From Bacteroidales bacterium F22 (GTDB lineage Bacteria; Bacteroidota; Bacteroidia; Bacteroidales; Bacteroidaceae), in the NCBI GenBank assembly GCA_029541985.1, contig CP095414.1:1-64000 (forward strand): 64,000 bases of DNA, written 5' to 3'. Shown here in pieces: positions 27,455-36,218 of this stretch (positions are counted from its first letter, which is position 1; each line of letters starts with the position of its first letter). Made by a program: the position numbers and the translations under genes. A model generated the notes under the pieces. That model was not told where the DNA came from. It did no database searches and saw only the letters and a program-made list of their open reading frames with translations.

Positions 27455-28537
27455 ATGACTCAGGTAAATAAACGAATTGCAATAAAGGTAGGAAGTAATG
27501 TGCTAACTCGGAAAGACGGAACACTTGATGTAACTAGGATTTCTTCGTTAAGTGACCAATTAGCTCAGTTGATGCGCAATGGTTATGAGGTGATATTAAT
27601 ATCTTCCGGAGCAGTTGCAGCGGGACGAAGTGAACTCAATAATATTCCTAAATTAGATGCCGTACAGCAAAGGCAATTATATTCAGCTGTAGGACAGGCT
27701 AAACTAATCAATCGTTATTATGAACTGTTTCGTGAACATTCAATTCCAGTCGGACAGGTGTTGACTACTAAAGAGAGTTTTGGTACACGTACACATTATT
27801 TAACCCAACGAAGTTGTATTCATACCATGCTTATTCAAGGTGTGCTTCCTATCATCAATGAAAATGATACGATTTCTGTATCAGAACTCATGTTCACAGA
27901 TAACGATGAACTCTCTGGTTTGGTGGCTACGATGATGAATTGTCAACAGTTGATTCTCCTAAGCAATGTAGATGGTATTTATTCAGGAAATCCTGAGTCT
28001 CCCGAGACCGAACTACTTCAGAAAATAGATCCAGCAGTAGATTTATCAAAGTATATTCAATCTGGAAAATCTAGTTTTGGGCGAGGAGGAATGCTTACTA
28101 AATGCCAGATAGCTCAAAAGCTAGCTGATGAAGGGGTAGAAGTTATTATTGCAAATGGAACCCGAAGTCGTATCCTTCTAGACTTAATTAATGAACCTAA
28201 GGAGACACCTTGTACTCGTTTTCCAGCATCTTTACATCCGACTTCTAGTATAAAGAAATGGATTGCTCATAGTGATAGTTTTGCTAAGGGGGTTCTTGTT
28301 GTAAACAAGCCAGCTGTAGAAAAGTTAATGAGTAGCGAAGCGGTAAGTCTATTACCTGTAGGCTGTGTTGCAATCAAAGGAACTTTCAAAAAAAATGATA
28401 TTGTTGAGATCCACGATGAAGAAGGACTTCTTATCGGCGTGGGTAAGGTACAATATGATAGCGAAAAAGCGAATAGCGTTTTGGGCAGAAGAGGATTGAG
28501 GCCTCTTGTTCATTACAACTATTTATATATGGAATAA
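27455..28537 (+). CDS. proB: Glutamate 5-kinase
   Basis: It phosphorylates L-glutamate to gamma-glutamyl phosphate, the first step of proline synthesis. The 360-residue protein has the amino-acid kinase fold with IAIKVGSNVLT at the start, ISSGAVAAGR (about 49-58), the INENDTIS motif and GRGGMLTK, and a C-terminal PUA domain (about 275-350, LLPVGCVAIKG). Proline feedback is typical of the family. It is followed 57 bases later by proA. Confidence 0.95.
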   Translation: MTQVNKRIAIKVGSNVLTRKDGTLDVTRISSLSDQLAQLMRNGYEVILISSGAVAAGRSELNNIPKLDAVQQRQLYSAVGQAKLINRYYELFREHSIPVGQVLTTKESFGTRTHYLTQRSCIHTMLIQGVLPIINENDTISVSELMFTDNDELSGLVATMMNCQQLILLSNVDGIYSGNPESPETELLQKIDPAVDLSKYIQSGKSSFGRGGMLTKCQIAQKLADEGVEVIIANGTRSRILLDLINEPKETPCTRFPASLHPTSSIKKWIAHSDSFAKGVLVVNKPAVEKLMSSEAVSLLPVGCVAIKGTFKKNDIVEIHDEEGLLIGVGKVQYDSEKANSVLGRRGLRPLVHYNYLYME

Positions 28538-28594
28538 GCTATGGCTACAAATTTAGTAGTGCTTGATTAAAAAGAAACAAAAGGAACAGAGAAG

Positions 28595-29866
28595 ATGGAA
28601 AATCAATTAGATGAGATGTTGTTGTTAGCTGCTCATGCCACACGGAATGTGCAGGCTTTGAGTACTGAACAGATAAATGCTCTTTTGCTTGCAGTTGCTA
28701 ACCAAGCAGATCAGGAAACTGAGATGCTTCTTACGGCAAACGCCAAAGATTTGTCGCGCATGGATAGCACAGATCCTAAGTATGATCGCTTGAAACTTAC
28801 TGCAGAACGAATTCATGGAATCACGAATGATATGCGTAATGTTGCAGATTTACATTCTCCAGTAGGAAATATCATTGAAAGTCACGAAGCGCCTGCTGGT
28901 TTTCAATTAATACGAAAACGTGTTCCATTTGGTGTCGTAGGAGTAATCTATGAAGCACGCCCCAATGTAAGTTTTGATATTTTTTCTCTTTGTGCCAAAA
29001 CGAACAATGTATGTCTTTTAAAAGGAGGTACAGATGCTCTTGATTCAAATACAGCTATTGTCGAACTGATTCGAAAAGTGGCTCACAGAAAGGGGATTGA
29101 CCCCAATATAGTTCAACTCTTACCAGCTGAGAGGGAGGTTACTAAACAGTTGTTAGAAGCAGTTGGAAAAGTAGATCTAGTCATCCCTCGTGGTAGTGGA
29201 CGACTAATTCGTTTTGTTCGTGATCATGCAAAAGTTCCTATTATAGAAACTGGTGCTGGTATCTGTCATACCTACATAGATAAATCAGCATCGACTGAAA
29301 TGGCTCGTAATATAGTAGAAAATGCTAAGACAAGACGTGTCAGTGTATGCAATGCCCTTGATTGTATGTTGATACATCGTGAAAAAGTGGAAGATTTACC
29401 TCTTATATGTGCACCACTTCTAGCCAAAGGAGTTACTATATATGCAGACAGAAGAAGTTACGATGCTTTGAAAGATAATTATATTAATGCAGATCAAGAG
29501 CATCCTATTCTAGTACACGCTTCTCCAGAGCATTATGGAACAGAGTTCCTATCGCTTCGAATGGCTATTAAGGTAGTTGATTCTTTGGATGAAGCACTTA
29601 TTCATATCGCTGTCAATGGTAGTAAGCATAGTGAATGTATTGTAACTGAAGATTTAGCTGCTGCCAAACGTTTTCAGCTTGAAGTTGATGCGGCATGTGT
29701 ATATCACAATGTAAGTACTGCTTTTACTGATGGTGCTCAATTTGGACTTGGAGCTGAGATAGGTATAAGTACACAGAAGTTACATGCTCGTGGACCGATG
29801 GCATTACAAGAATTGTGTACTTACAAGTGGTTGGTTACCGGTACGGGACAAACTAGAAGGGAATAA
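28595..29866 (+). CDS. proA: Glutamate-5-semialdehyde dehydrogenase (gamma-glutamyl phosphate reductase)
   Basis: It reduces gamma-glutamyl phosphate with NADPH to glutamate-5-semialdehyde, the second step of proline synthesis. The 423-residue protein belongs to the aldehyde dehydrogenase superfamily, with GVVGVIYEARPNV (113-125), the LIPRGSGRLIR-type cofactor region (195-206) and the catalytic cysteine C252 in SVCNALD. The C-terminal ARGPMALQELCTYKW block is typical. It forms an operon with proB. Confidence 0.95.
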   Translation: MENQLDEMLLLAAHATRNVQALSTEQINALLLAVANQADQETEMLLTANAKDLSRMDSTDPKYDRLKLTAERIHGITNDMRNVADLHSPVGNIIESHEAPAGFQLIRKRVPFGVVGVIYEARPNVSFDIFSLCAKTNNVCLLKGGTDALDSNTAIVELIRKVAHRKGIDPNIVQLLPAEREVTKQLLEAVGKVDLVIPRGSGRLIRFVRDHAKVPIIETGAGICHTYIDKSASTEMARNIVENAKTRRVSVCNALDCMLIHREKVEDLPLICAPLLAKGVTIYADRRSYDALKDNYINADQEHPILVHASPEHYGTEFLSLRMAIKVVDSLDEALIHIAVNGSKHSECIVTEDLAAAKRFQLEVDAACVYHNVSTAFTDGAQFGLGAEIGISTQKLHARGPMALQELCTYKWLVTGTGQTRRE

Positions 29867-29988
29867 TTGTTTCGGATTTAGTGCGTATTCGGAGCGAAAA
29901 AGAAGCACGTTAAGACAGTGTTGTGTAATTTTAGTATATATACTTGTTATTTAACAAGTTCTTGTAGCATTTATTCACATAATATGCG

Positions 29989-29996
29989 TACATTTG
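29989..29996 (+). promoter_or_regulatory. Candidate -7 element for the small lipoprotein
   Basis: TACATTTG matches TAnnTTTG, 53 bases before the ATG at 30050. A TTG at 29962-29964 is 24 bases upstream, one base outside the usual range. Confidence 0.4.
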
Positions 29997-30049
29997 TTTT
30001 CAGACGTGATAATTAACAAAATACTAATCACAAATTAAAAATCAAAAAG

Positions 30050-30253
30050 ATGACACGAATGAAAATTTTGATGCTTTTTGCTGCAGTTTCAACATTATCT
30101 GCATTAGCATCTTGTTCAAGTGAAGCTCCTATTGAGGTACAAGAGGCAACTCAAGATCAGCCTCAAGCTCCAGAAGTAAAGAAGGCAGATACCTTTACTA
30201 TTATTTTAACTCCTATGCCACATGATGATGATGATATAGATTTATACTCATAG
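30050..30253 (+). CDS. Small lipoprotein with an acidic C-terminus
   Basis: A 67-residue protein with a lipoprotein signal (lipobox LASC, Cys22), followed by a short acidic, glutamine- and proline-containing stretch and an end containing MPHDDDDIDLYS. Translation could also begin at Met4 (30059). After lipidation the mature peptide is about 45 residues. It has its own promoter-like element and a hairpin behind it, so it looks like a genuine single gene. No family is recognised. Binding of divalent cations by the histidine-aspartate cluster is possible but speculative. Confidence 0.6.
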   Translation: MTRMKILMLFAAVSTLSALASCSSEAPIEVQEATQDQPQAPEVKKADTFTIILTPMPHDDDDIDLYS

Positions 30254-30286
30254 ATTTTTATCTGGAGTTGGACATAAGATTCAATG

Positions 30287-30320
30287 AAAAGGGCACATCA
30301 TAAATTGGTGTGCCCTTATT
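30287..30320 (+). terminator. Hairpin terminator after the small lipoprotein
   Basis: AAGGGCACATCA pairs with TGGTGTGCCCTT across a five-base loop. The T tract that follows is weak (TTATTGTATATT). Confidence 0.65.
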
Positions 30321-30386
30321 GTATATTATCGTGTCTATATCCTTTAATAATGTTGAAACTTTTGATTGAAAGATGACTTGATATTG

Positions 30387-30415
30387 TTTGCTATTGCTTT
30401 ATTTTAGTATTTTTG
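30387..30415 (+). promoter_or_regulatory. Promoter of the GH3 gene
   Basis: TTTG (30387-30390) and TATTTTTG (30408-30415) are separated by 17 bases. The -7 element overlaps the upstream in-frame TTG codon at 30413, which therefore cannot be the translation start. Confidence 0.52.
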
Positions 30416-30457
30416 TGCGATGTAGATAGTTATTATAACCCAAAATCAATTTATTAC

Positions 30458-32674
30458 ATGAAACGACTATTTTTATGCATTTTCGCCTTTTCTCTTATGA
30501 TTAGGCCATTTTCGATTTCTGCACATCGTGGTGAGCAAATCAAGAAAACAGTGCCAACGTATCTTGACGAAACGATTGATTTCGAGTCACGTGCCAAAGC
30601 TCTTGTGAAGTTAATGACATTAAAAGAGAAAGTAGAACAAATGAGGGAGTATGCACCTGCAATTCCTCGTTTGGGTGTTCCTACCTATTTTTGGTGGAAT
30701 GAAACGCTTCATGGTGTGGCACGGTCTAAAGATACTGTTACAGTATTTCCTCAATCTATAGGTATGGCTGCTTGTTTTGACCGTTCGGCCATAAAAGTCA
30801 TGGGAGATATTTGTGCTACTGAAGCTCGTGCAATCTATAACCAATCTTTTCGTGATGGTGAAGGAGGACAGCAGTATAAAGGATTGACTTTTTGGACTCC
30901 TAACATTAATATATTCCGTGATCCACGTTGGGGTAGAGGTCAAGAAACGTATGGAGAAGACCCTTATTTGACTGGGCAGTTAGGCATTGCAATCGTTGAA
31001 GGTTTGCAGGGAGATAATCCGAAATATCTCAAGACTTCTGCTTGTGCTAAACACTTCGCTGTTCATAGTGGTCCTGAAGCAAGTCGTCATGTTTTCGATG
31101 TTGATGTGAGTAATGATGATTTATGGAATACTTATCTTCCAGCATTTCGTGATTTGATTGTCGATGGACAAGTATCATCAGTGATGTGTGCTTATAACCG
31201 TTTTCGTGGAAGACCTTGTTGTGCTAACGAGCATTTAATGATAGACGTATTGCGTGATATGTGGGGATTCAAAGGGTACGTTACTTCCGATTGTGGAGCT
31301 ATTGTTGACTTTTGGACTACACACAAAACATACAAAGACGCCGAACATTCAGCTGTTGCAGCAGTAAATGCATCTACTGACTTGGAGTGTGGAGAATTTT
31401 GGCGAAAAAACTGGACATTTGATGCACTAAATAAGGCCGTCAAAGATGGTTTGATTGACGAAGAAAAATTAGATATTGCTGTTACCCGTTTGATGCTTAT
31501 TCGTATGAGATTAGGGATGTTTGATAAGAAAGAACACGTTCCTTTTTCCGACATCCCATATTCTATATTAAATGCTCCAGAACATGCTAGCCATGCTTTG
31601 AAGATGGCACGTGAATCTATGGTCTTATTGAAGAATAATGGTATTTTGCCGTTATCTAAAGAAATAAAGAAAATAGCTATTGTAGGTCCAAATGCTGATG
31701 CAGAAGCTACGTTATTAGGAAATTACAATGGTATTCCAAAAGAAATAATTACTGTGCTTGATGGAGTCACAGATAAGTTGGGAGATTCATCAAAAATTAT
31801 TTACGACCAAGGTGTCAGTTTTGTAAAACTAATTGAAAATGAATCAATAGAGGATGTTGTAGACAAGGTGAATGATGCAGAAATTGTTCTATTTGCTGGA
31901 GGTATCAACTCACAACTCGAAGGTGAACAAGGAGGTACAGATAATACACCTGGCTTTTATCAAGGAGACCGTACATCTATCATGCTTCCTTCTGTACAAA
32001 CTGATTTGATGAAAGCTCTCAAAGCTGCGGGTAAGAAGGTCATTTTTGTCAATATGAGTGGTAGTGCAATGGGCATGCCATGGGAAGCTAAAAATGTAGA
32101 TGCCATATTACAAGCATGGTATGGTGGACAATCTGCTGGAACAGCGATAGCTGACATCTTGTTTGGCGATTATAATCCATCTGGAAAATTACCTATTACT
32201 TTTTATAAGAGTGATAAAGACCTGCCAGATTTCTCAGATTATAATATGGAGAACCGTACTTACCGATATTTTAAGGGTAAACCTGAATATGCTTTCGGAT
32301 ATGGTATGAGTTACACCACTTATAAATGTAGTAACATTCAGATAGTAAAAACTGATGGAATGAATATACAAGTAGAAGTCACTGTTGAAAATACAGGTAC
32401 TATGGATGGTGATGAAGTAGTTGAACTATATGTATCAGCGGCCGATAAGAAAATGAATCCAGCTATTAGGTCTCTCAAAGGATTTCAACGTGTTCATCTA
32501 GCAGTTGGCGAGAAGAAGGTCATTTCCTTTGTTTTAGATACCATGAATTGGGCTGCTACTTCTCCAGACGGGCAGGCTCGAAAACCTCAAGGAACTTATA
32601 CTATTTCAGTAGGTGGCTCTCAACCTGATGATGCTATCTTTAATGGTGTTGTCGAAACTTATGATTTTGATTAA
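30458..32674 (+). CDS. Glycoside hydrolase family 3 (beta-glucosidase/beta-xylosidase type)
   Basis: A retaining exo-acting glycosidase. From ATG 30458 the protein is 738 residues: a signal peptide (cleavage near SISA), a GH3 N-terminal barrel with WWNETLHGVAR, GRGQETYGEDPY and KHFAVHSGPEASRH, the nucleophile D278 in TSDCGAI, the GH3 C-terminal sandwich domain and a fibronectin-III-like end (GDEVVELYVS, KGFQRVHLAVGE). The WWNE, ECG and overall pattern resemble GH3 members annotated as xylan beta-xylosidases, but substrate cannot be assigned. The start was chosen because the longer frame begins inside the promoter. It opens the carbohydrate-degradation region. Confidence 0.9.
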   Translation: MKRLFLCIFAFSLMIRPFSISAHRGEQIKKTVPTYLDETIDFESRAKALVKLMTLKEKVEQMREYAPAIPRLGVPTYFWWNETLHGVARSKDTVTVFPQSIGMAACFDRSAIKVMGDICATEARAIYNQSFRDGEGGQQYKGLTFWTPNINIFRDPRWGRGQETYGEDPYLTGQLGIAIVEGLQGDNPKYLKTSACAKHFAVHSGPEASRHVFDVDVSNDDLWNTYLPAFRDLIVDGQVSSVMCAYNRFRGRPCCANEHLMIDVLRDMWGFKGYVTSDCGAIVDFWTTHKTYKDAEHSAVAAVNASTDLECGEFWRKNWTFDALNKAVKDGLIDEEKLDIAVTRLMLIRMRLGMFDKKEHVPFSDIPYSILNAPEHASHALKMARESMVLLKNNGILPLSKEIKKIAIVGPNADAEATLLGNYNGIPKEIITVLDGVTDKLGDSSKIIYDQGVSFVKLIENESIEDVVDKVNDAEIVLFAGGINSQLEGEQGGTDNTPGFYQGDRTSIMLPSVQTDLMKALKAAGKKVIFVNMSGSAMGMPWEAKNVDAILQAWYGGQSAGTAIADILFGDYNPSGKLPITFYKSDKDLPDFSDYNMENRTYRYFKGKPEYAFGYGMSYTTYKCSNIQIVKTDGMNIQVEVTVENTGTMDGDEVVELYVSAADKKMNPAIRSLKGFQRVHLAVGEKKVISFVLDTMNWAATSPDGQARKPQGTYTISVGGSQPDDAIFNGVVETYDFD

Positions 32675-32701
32675 ATCGTAAGTACTATCACAGTTAAAAG
32701 T

Positions 32702-32742
32702 AATCCCTACAATTCTCTATTTAGATTATTGTAGGGATTTCT
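32702..32742. terminator. Terminator between GH3 and the EFR1 ferredoxin gene
   Basis: AATCCCTACAAT and ATTGTAGGGATT form a perfect 12-base-pair stem between two convergent genes. The flanking T tracts are only moderate on either strand. Confidence 0.68.
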
Positions 32743-32752
32743 ATTTAATTAT

Positions 32753-33550
32753 CTAGTTGTATATAGGGACTTTTACTTCATTGTATCTTGCTTTTCCTAT
32801 CGTCATTTTACCAATCTGTATAGCATCCGTAGGACAGTGGTGAAGACATTTTAAGCACATGTCACAGTTCGTACCGAATTTGATTTTATCTTCAAATGTA
32901 ATGTTCTTTTCAGGGCAATTATGCACACACAGCATACATTGTACGCAACTTTCATTTTGTACATAAAAGTCTGGTATATATTTAGTAAATTGATTGTTGA
33001 TTGATTCTTTTGACTTCTGAGGAATTAAGAAAGAAAGATAGGTATACCATTTCTTTGAGATAGTTATCCTCTTACCCCTCTCCGCTTTCTTTATGAAATG
33101 GTTTAGTTTCTTTCCTATATTTCGTGAATGGAAAAATTTCAATACCTTTTCTGTTTTAGACCCTTTTTTCGCAATAAAAGCAAGTGCATCTGTTGCGGGC
33201 ATATATAAGTCAAGTTTAGCGACGGTTCTCAACTCTCTTTGAGTGCTAATCTCTGATAGATGATGGATTGCCTCTGAAGAAAGAACTGCTTTGGTACAGA
33301 AATAAGCAATAGCCTTATCTTTAGCATTAAGATGCTTTATCGTTTCTTCAACAAGTTGAGGTGCTTCCATGTTCATTACGGGGAAACCGACAATAAATAA
33401 ATCGATTTCTTTATTAGGAATTTCTAATGAAGCGTTAGTAATTCTAGAGATATCCACATGATGTCCTCTTTCATTTAATCTTTTAAGTATATTCAGAGCG
33501 ATATATTTCGTGTTGCCAGCTCCGGAATAATAGAGTAGTACTATGTTCAT
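32753..33550 (-). CDS. EFR1 family flavodoxin-ferredoxin fusion
   Basis: The 265-residue protein (from the ATG at 33550) has an N-terminal flavodoxin-like domain (MNIVLLYYSGAGNTKYIA, FMN phosphate loop SGAGNT) and a C-terminal dicluster ferredoxin with two CxxCxxCxxxC sets (CVQCMLCVHNC and CDMCLKCLHHC). It is a cytoplasmic electron carrier of the EFR1 type found in anaerobes. The partner is unknown. The frame extends to 33628, but MNIVLLYYSG is the standard start. Confidence 0.87.
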   Translation of the reverse strand: MNIVLLYYSGAGNTKYIALNILKRLNERGHHVDISRITNASLEIPNKEIDLFIVGFPVMNMEAPQLVEETIKHLNAKDKAIAYFCTKAVLSSEAIHHLSEISTQRELRTVAKLDLYMPATDALAFIAKKGSKTEKVLKFFHSRNIGKKLNHFIKKAERGKRITISKKWYTYLSFLIPQKSKESINNQFTKYIPDFYVQNESCVQCMLCVHNCPEKNITFEDKIKFGTNCDMCLKCLHHCPTDAIQIGKMTIGKARYNEVKVPIYN

Positions 33551-33567
33551 AGTTCGATAATTTCCTA

Positions 33568-33575
33568 CAAATATA
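33568..33575 (-). promoter_or_regulatory. Candidate -7 element for the EFR1 gene
   Basis: On the minus strand it reads TATATTTG, matching TAnnTTTG, 18 bases before the ATG at 33550. Confidence 0.3.
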
Positions 33576-33650
33576 TAAATATTTGCTGTAATGACAGATT
33601 TATGGGGGTTGATTGAACGAACATTCAACCATTCTTAATTGGTATTGCGT

Positions 33651-33658
33651 TACTTTTG
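33651..33658 (+). promoter_or_regulatory. Candidate -7 element for the first GH2 gene
   Basis: TACTTTTG matches TAnnTTTG, 37 bases before the ATG. The -33 region is unclear. Confidence 0.35.
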
Positions 33659-33694
33659 TATTGTTGACAAAGTATCATTCTAATACTATTACTA

Positions 33695-36118
33695 ATGAAT
33701 TTTAAAAAGAAATTGATAGCACTCTGTTGTCTGATTCAGTTTGGAGTTGTTGCTTCCTTTGCACAAGGATTCGGAGAAAGACAATTGCTAAATGAATCAT
33801 GGCATTTTCATTTAGGGGATTTGAAATATGGAGGAGCTGAATATTGTGATGACTCGTCTTGGCGATTATTAGATATTCCCCATGATTGGAGTGTAGAATC
33901 AAAAGCTAGTCCTAGCCTCGCTAGTTGCACTGGATTTCTTCCAGGAGGTATAGCTTGGTATCGCAAAACCTTGCAGATACCAGAAGCCAAAGAGGATAAA
34001 CGAGTATATATCTATTTTGGTGGTGTCTATAATAATAGTGAAGTATTTATCAATGGTAAATGGATAGGGAAACGTCCAAATGGATACATCTCATTTATGT
34101 ATGATTTGACTCCTTATATTCATTTTGGAGGACGCAATGTATTAGCCGTTAGAGTGGACCATTCACAAGATGCTGATTCTCGATGGTACACTGGTTCTGG
34201 AATTTATCGTGATGTGCATCTAGTCTATGCTAATCCTATCCATATTAATCTTTGGGGTGTTCACTATACGACAAAGAGTCAAGGAAAAAATAAGGCACTT
34301 TTATCGGTTCAGACAGAAGTTGTAAACAAGAAAGATAGAGCCGCACATGTCAAGGTGTCGCATAAGGTGTATGATGCTTTAGGAAAACAAGTATCTTCAA
34401 GTAGTTATGATCAGAAAATATCATCTAACAGTCTCAATACACAACAAAAACAAATGGCTATCACTAATCCTATATTATGGGATTTAGACCATCCTTATTT
34501 ATATACCATTAAGACAGAAATCTCTCAAAATGGGGTTGTTATCGACCGTACCGAAACTAAGGCAGGTATTCGTTCGTTGACTTATGATTCGAATAAAGGA
34601 TTTGCACTCAATGGGCATTTTATGAAAGTAAAAGGAGTCTGTATTCATCATGATGCGGGTTGTTTGGGGGCTGCAGTACCTCGAGATGTCTGGAAGCGTC
34701 GATTACTACAACTGAAGGAAATAGGATGCAACGCTATTCGTTTGAGCCACAATCCACAAGCAGAGTGTGTCTATGAGCTTTGTGATGAAATTGGTCTTTT
34801 AGTCAAGGATGAGGCCTTTGATGAATGGGAATATCCTAAAAAGAAATGGATTGAAGGATGGAATAAAGGAACCCCAGGTTTTCAAGGTTCTGCTAATTAT
34901 TTTCGTGAGTGGGGTAAACGAGATTTGGGCGATATGATTCGTCGTGATCGTAACCATCCATCCATTATTATGTGGAGTATTGGTAATGAAGTCGATTATC
35001 CTAATGACCCTTATTCTCATCCTATACTAAATAAAGAAGGTATTGGTCAACAGCATGTAAAAGGGTATCACAAGAACCAACCTCATGCTGAACGATTAGG
35101 TGATATTGCAAAAGAACTAGTAGCAGAAGCCAAGAAATACGATTTGTCTCGTCCTGTAACTGCAGCATTGGCTGGGGCAGTGATGTCAAATGAAACCGAT
35201 TATCCTGGAGCACTTGATATTGTCGGATATAACTATACAGAGAAGCGCTATAAACAAGACCATGAAAAATACCCTGATCGAGTATTGTATGGCAGTGAGA
35301 CGCGTCATGACATGAAAGCTTGGAAAGCAGTTAGAGATAACGAATTTATATTCGGCCAATTCATTTGGACAGGTTTCGATTATCTAGGTGAAGCAGGACC
35401 ATGGCCATCCCGTGGATTTACTACAGGTATGATTGATTTGGCTGGTCATATTAAACCAAATGGATATTATCGTCGTGCTTTATGGCTAGAATCTCCTACG
35501 GCTTATCTTGGTACCTATAAGATAAAAGCTACACAAAAGGGTAGAATATCTACTCATGCTCCTTCAATATGGAACTATGAGCAGGGAGATCTAGTTCGAG
35601 TAGTGACCTATACTAATTGTGAAGAAGCCGATTTATATCTTAATGGTCAAAAAGTGGGGGACATCAAACCTTATGATGATCAAACAGGTGTCATATTTTG
35701 GGACATTCCATATATGCCAGGAAAATTAGAAGTTAGAGGTTACAATAAAGGGATACTTGCTGTAAAAGAAATGATTCAGAGTAGTGGGTTACCTTATGGT
35801 ATTCAAGCATCACTAGATAGAATGACTGACATCAAGGCAAAAGACTGTCTTCATTTAGAAATACGAATCGTAGATAAAGAAGGGCGGTTTGTGCCTTTAG
35901 CTGACAATCAGATAACTTGTCAAATAACTGGTCCAGCGAAATTATTAGGATTGGAAAGTGGGTCTAGTAATGTAGCAGACAACTATCGTGATGCGGTTCA
36001 ACGCTGCAAAAATGGTCAATTATTAGGCTACATTCAACCGACTGAAGCTAGTGGTGAAATTAAGATACTGCTATCTTCACCCTTATTAAAATCAGAAATT
36101 GTCACACTAAAATACTAA
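33695..36118 (+). CDS. Glycoside hydrolase family 2 (beta-galactosidase type)
   Basis: The 807-residue exported enzyme has a signal peptide (cleavage near SFAQ, residue 24), the GH2 sugar-binding domain (DIPHDWSVE near 60; WYRKTL), an immunoglobulin-like domain, a TIM-barrel with the acid/base E432 (SIGNEVDY) and the nucleophile E535 (LYGSETR), and C-terminal DUF4982-type and further beta domains. This order fits Bacteroidales beta-galactosidases. Beta-glucuronidase or beta-mannosidase activity is less likely but not excluded. It lies 100 bases before a sulfatase gene and probably shares its transcript. Confidence 0.9.
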   Translation: MNFKKKLIALCCLIQFGVVASFAQGFGERQLLNESWHFHLGDLKYGGAEYCDDSSWRLLDIPHDWSVESKASPSLASCTGFLPGGIAWYRKTLQIPEAKEDKRVYIYFGGVYNNSEVFINGKWIGKRPNGYISFMYDLTPYIHFGGRNVLAVRVDHSQDADSRWYTGSGIYRDVHLVYANPIHINLWGVHYTTKSQGKNKALLSVQTEVVNKKDRAAHVKVSHKVYDALGKQVSSSSYDQKISSNSLNTQQKQMAITNPILWDLDHPYLYTIKTEISQNGVVIDRTETKAGIRSLTYDSNKGFALNGHFMKVKGVCIHHDAGCLGAAVPRDVWKRRLLQLKEIGCNAIRLSHNPQAECVYELCDEIGLLVKDEAFDEWEYPKKKWIEGWNKGTPGFQGSANYFREWGKRDLGDMIRRDRNHPSIIMWSIGNEVDYPNDPYSHPILNKEGIGQQHVKGYHKNQPHAERLGDIAKELVAEAKKYDLSRPVTAALAGAVMSNETDYPGALDIVGYNYTEKRYKQDHEKYPDRVLYGSETRHDMKAWKAVRDNEFIFGQFIWTGFDYLGEAGPWPSRGFTTGMIDLAGHIKPNGYYRRALWLESPTAYLGTYKIKATQKGRISTHAPSIWNYEQGDLVRVVTYTNCEEADLYLNGQKVGDIKPYDDQTGVIFWDIPYMPGKLEVRGYNKGILAVKEMIQSSGLPYGIQASLDRMTDIKAKDCLHLEIRIVDKEGRFVPLADNQITCQITGPAKLLGLESGSSNVADNYRDAVQRCKNGQLLGYIQPTEASGEIKILLSSPLLKSEIVTLKY

Positions 36119-36218
36119 TTGAAGGATTTATACCCGATAACTGGTCTAATATTACCCTTCTTTCGATGAAAAGAAAGCTATTTTTGTATCAGTTTAATCC
36201 TCTAAATTTAATTTAAGA

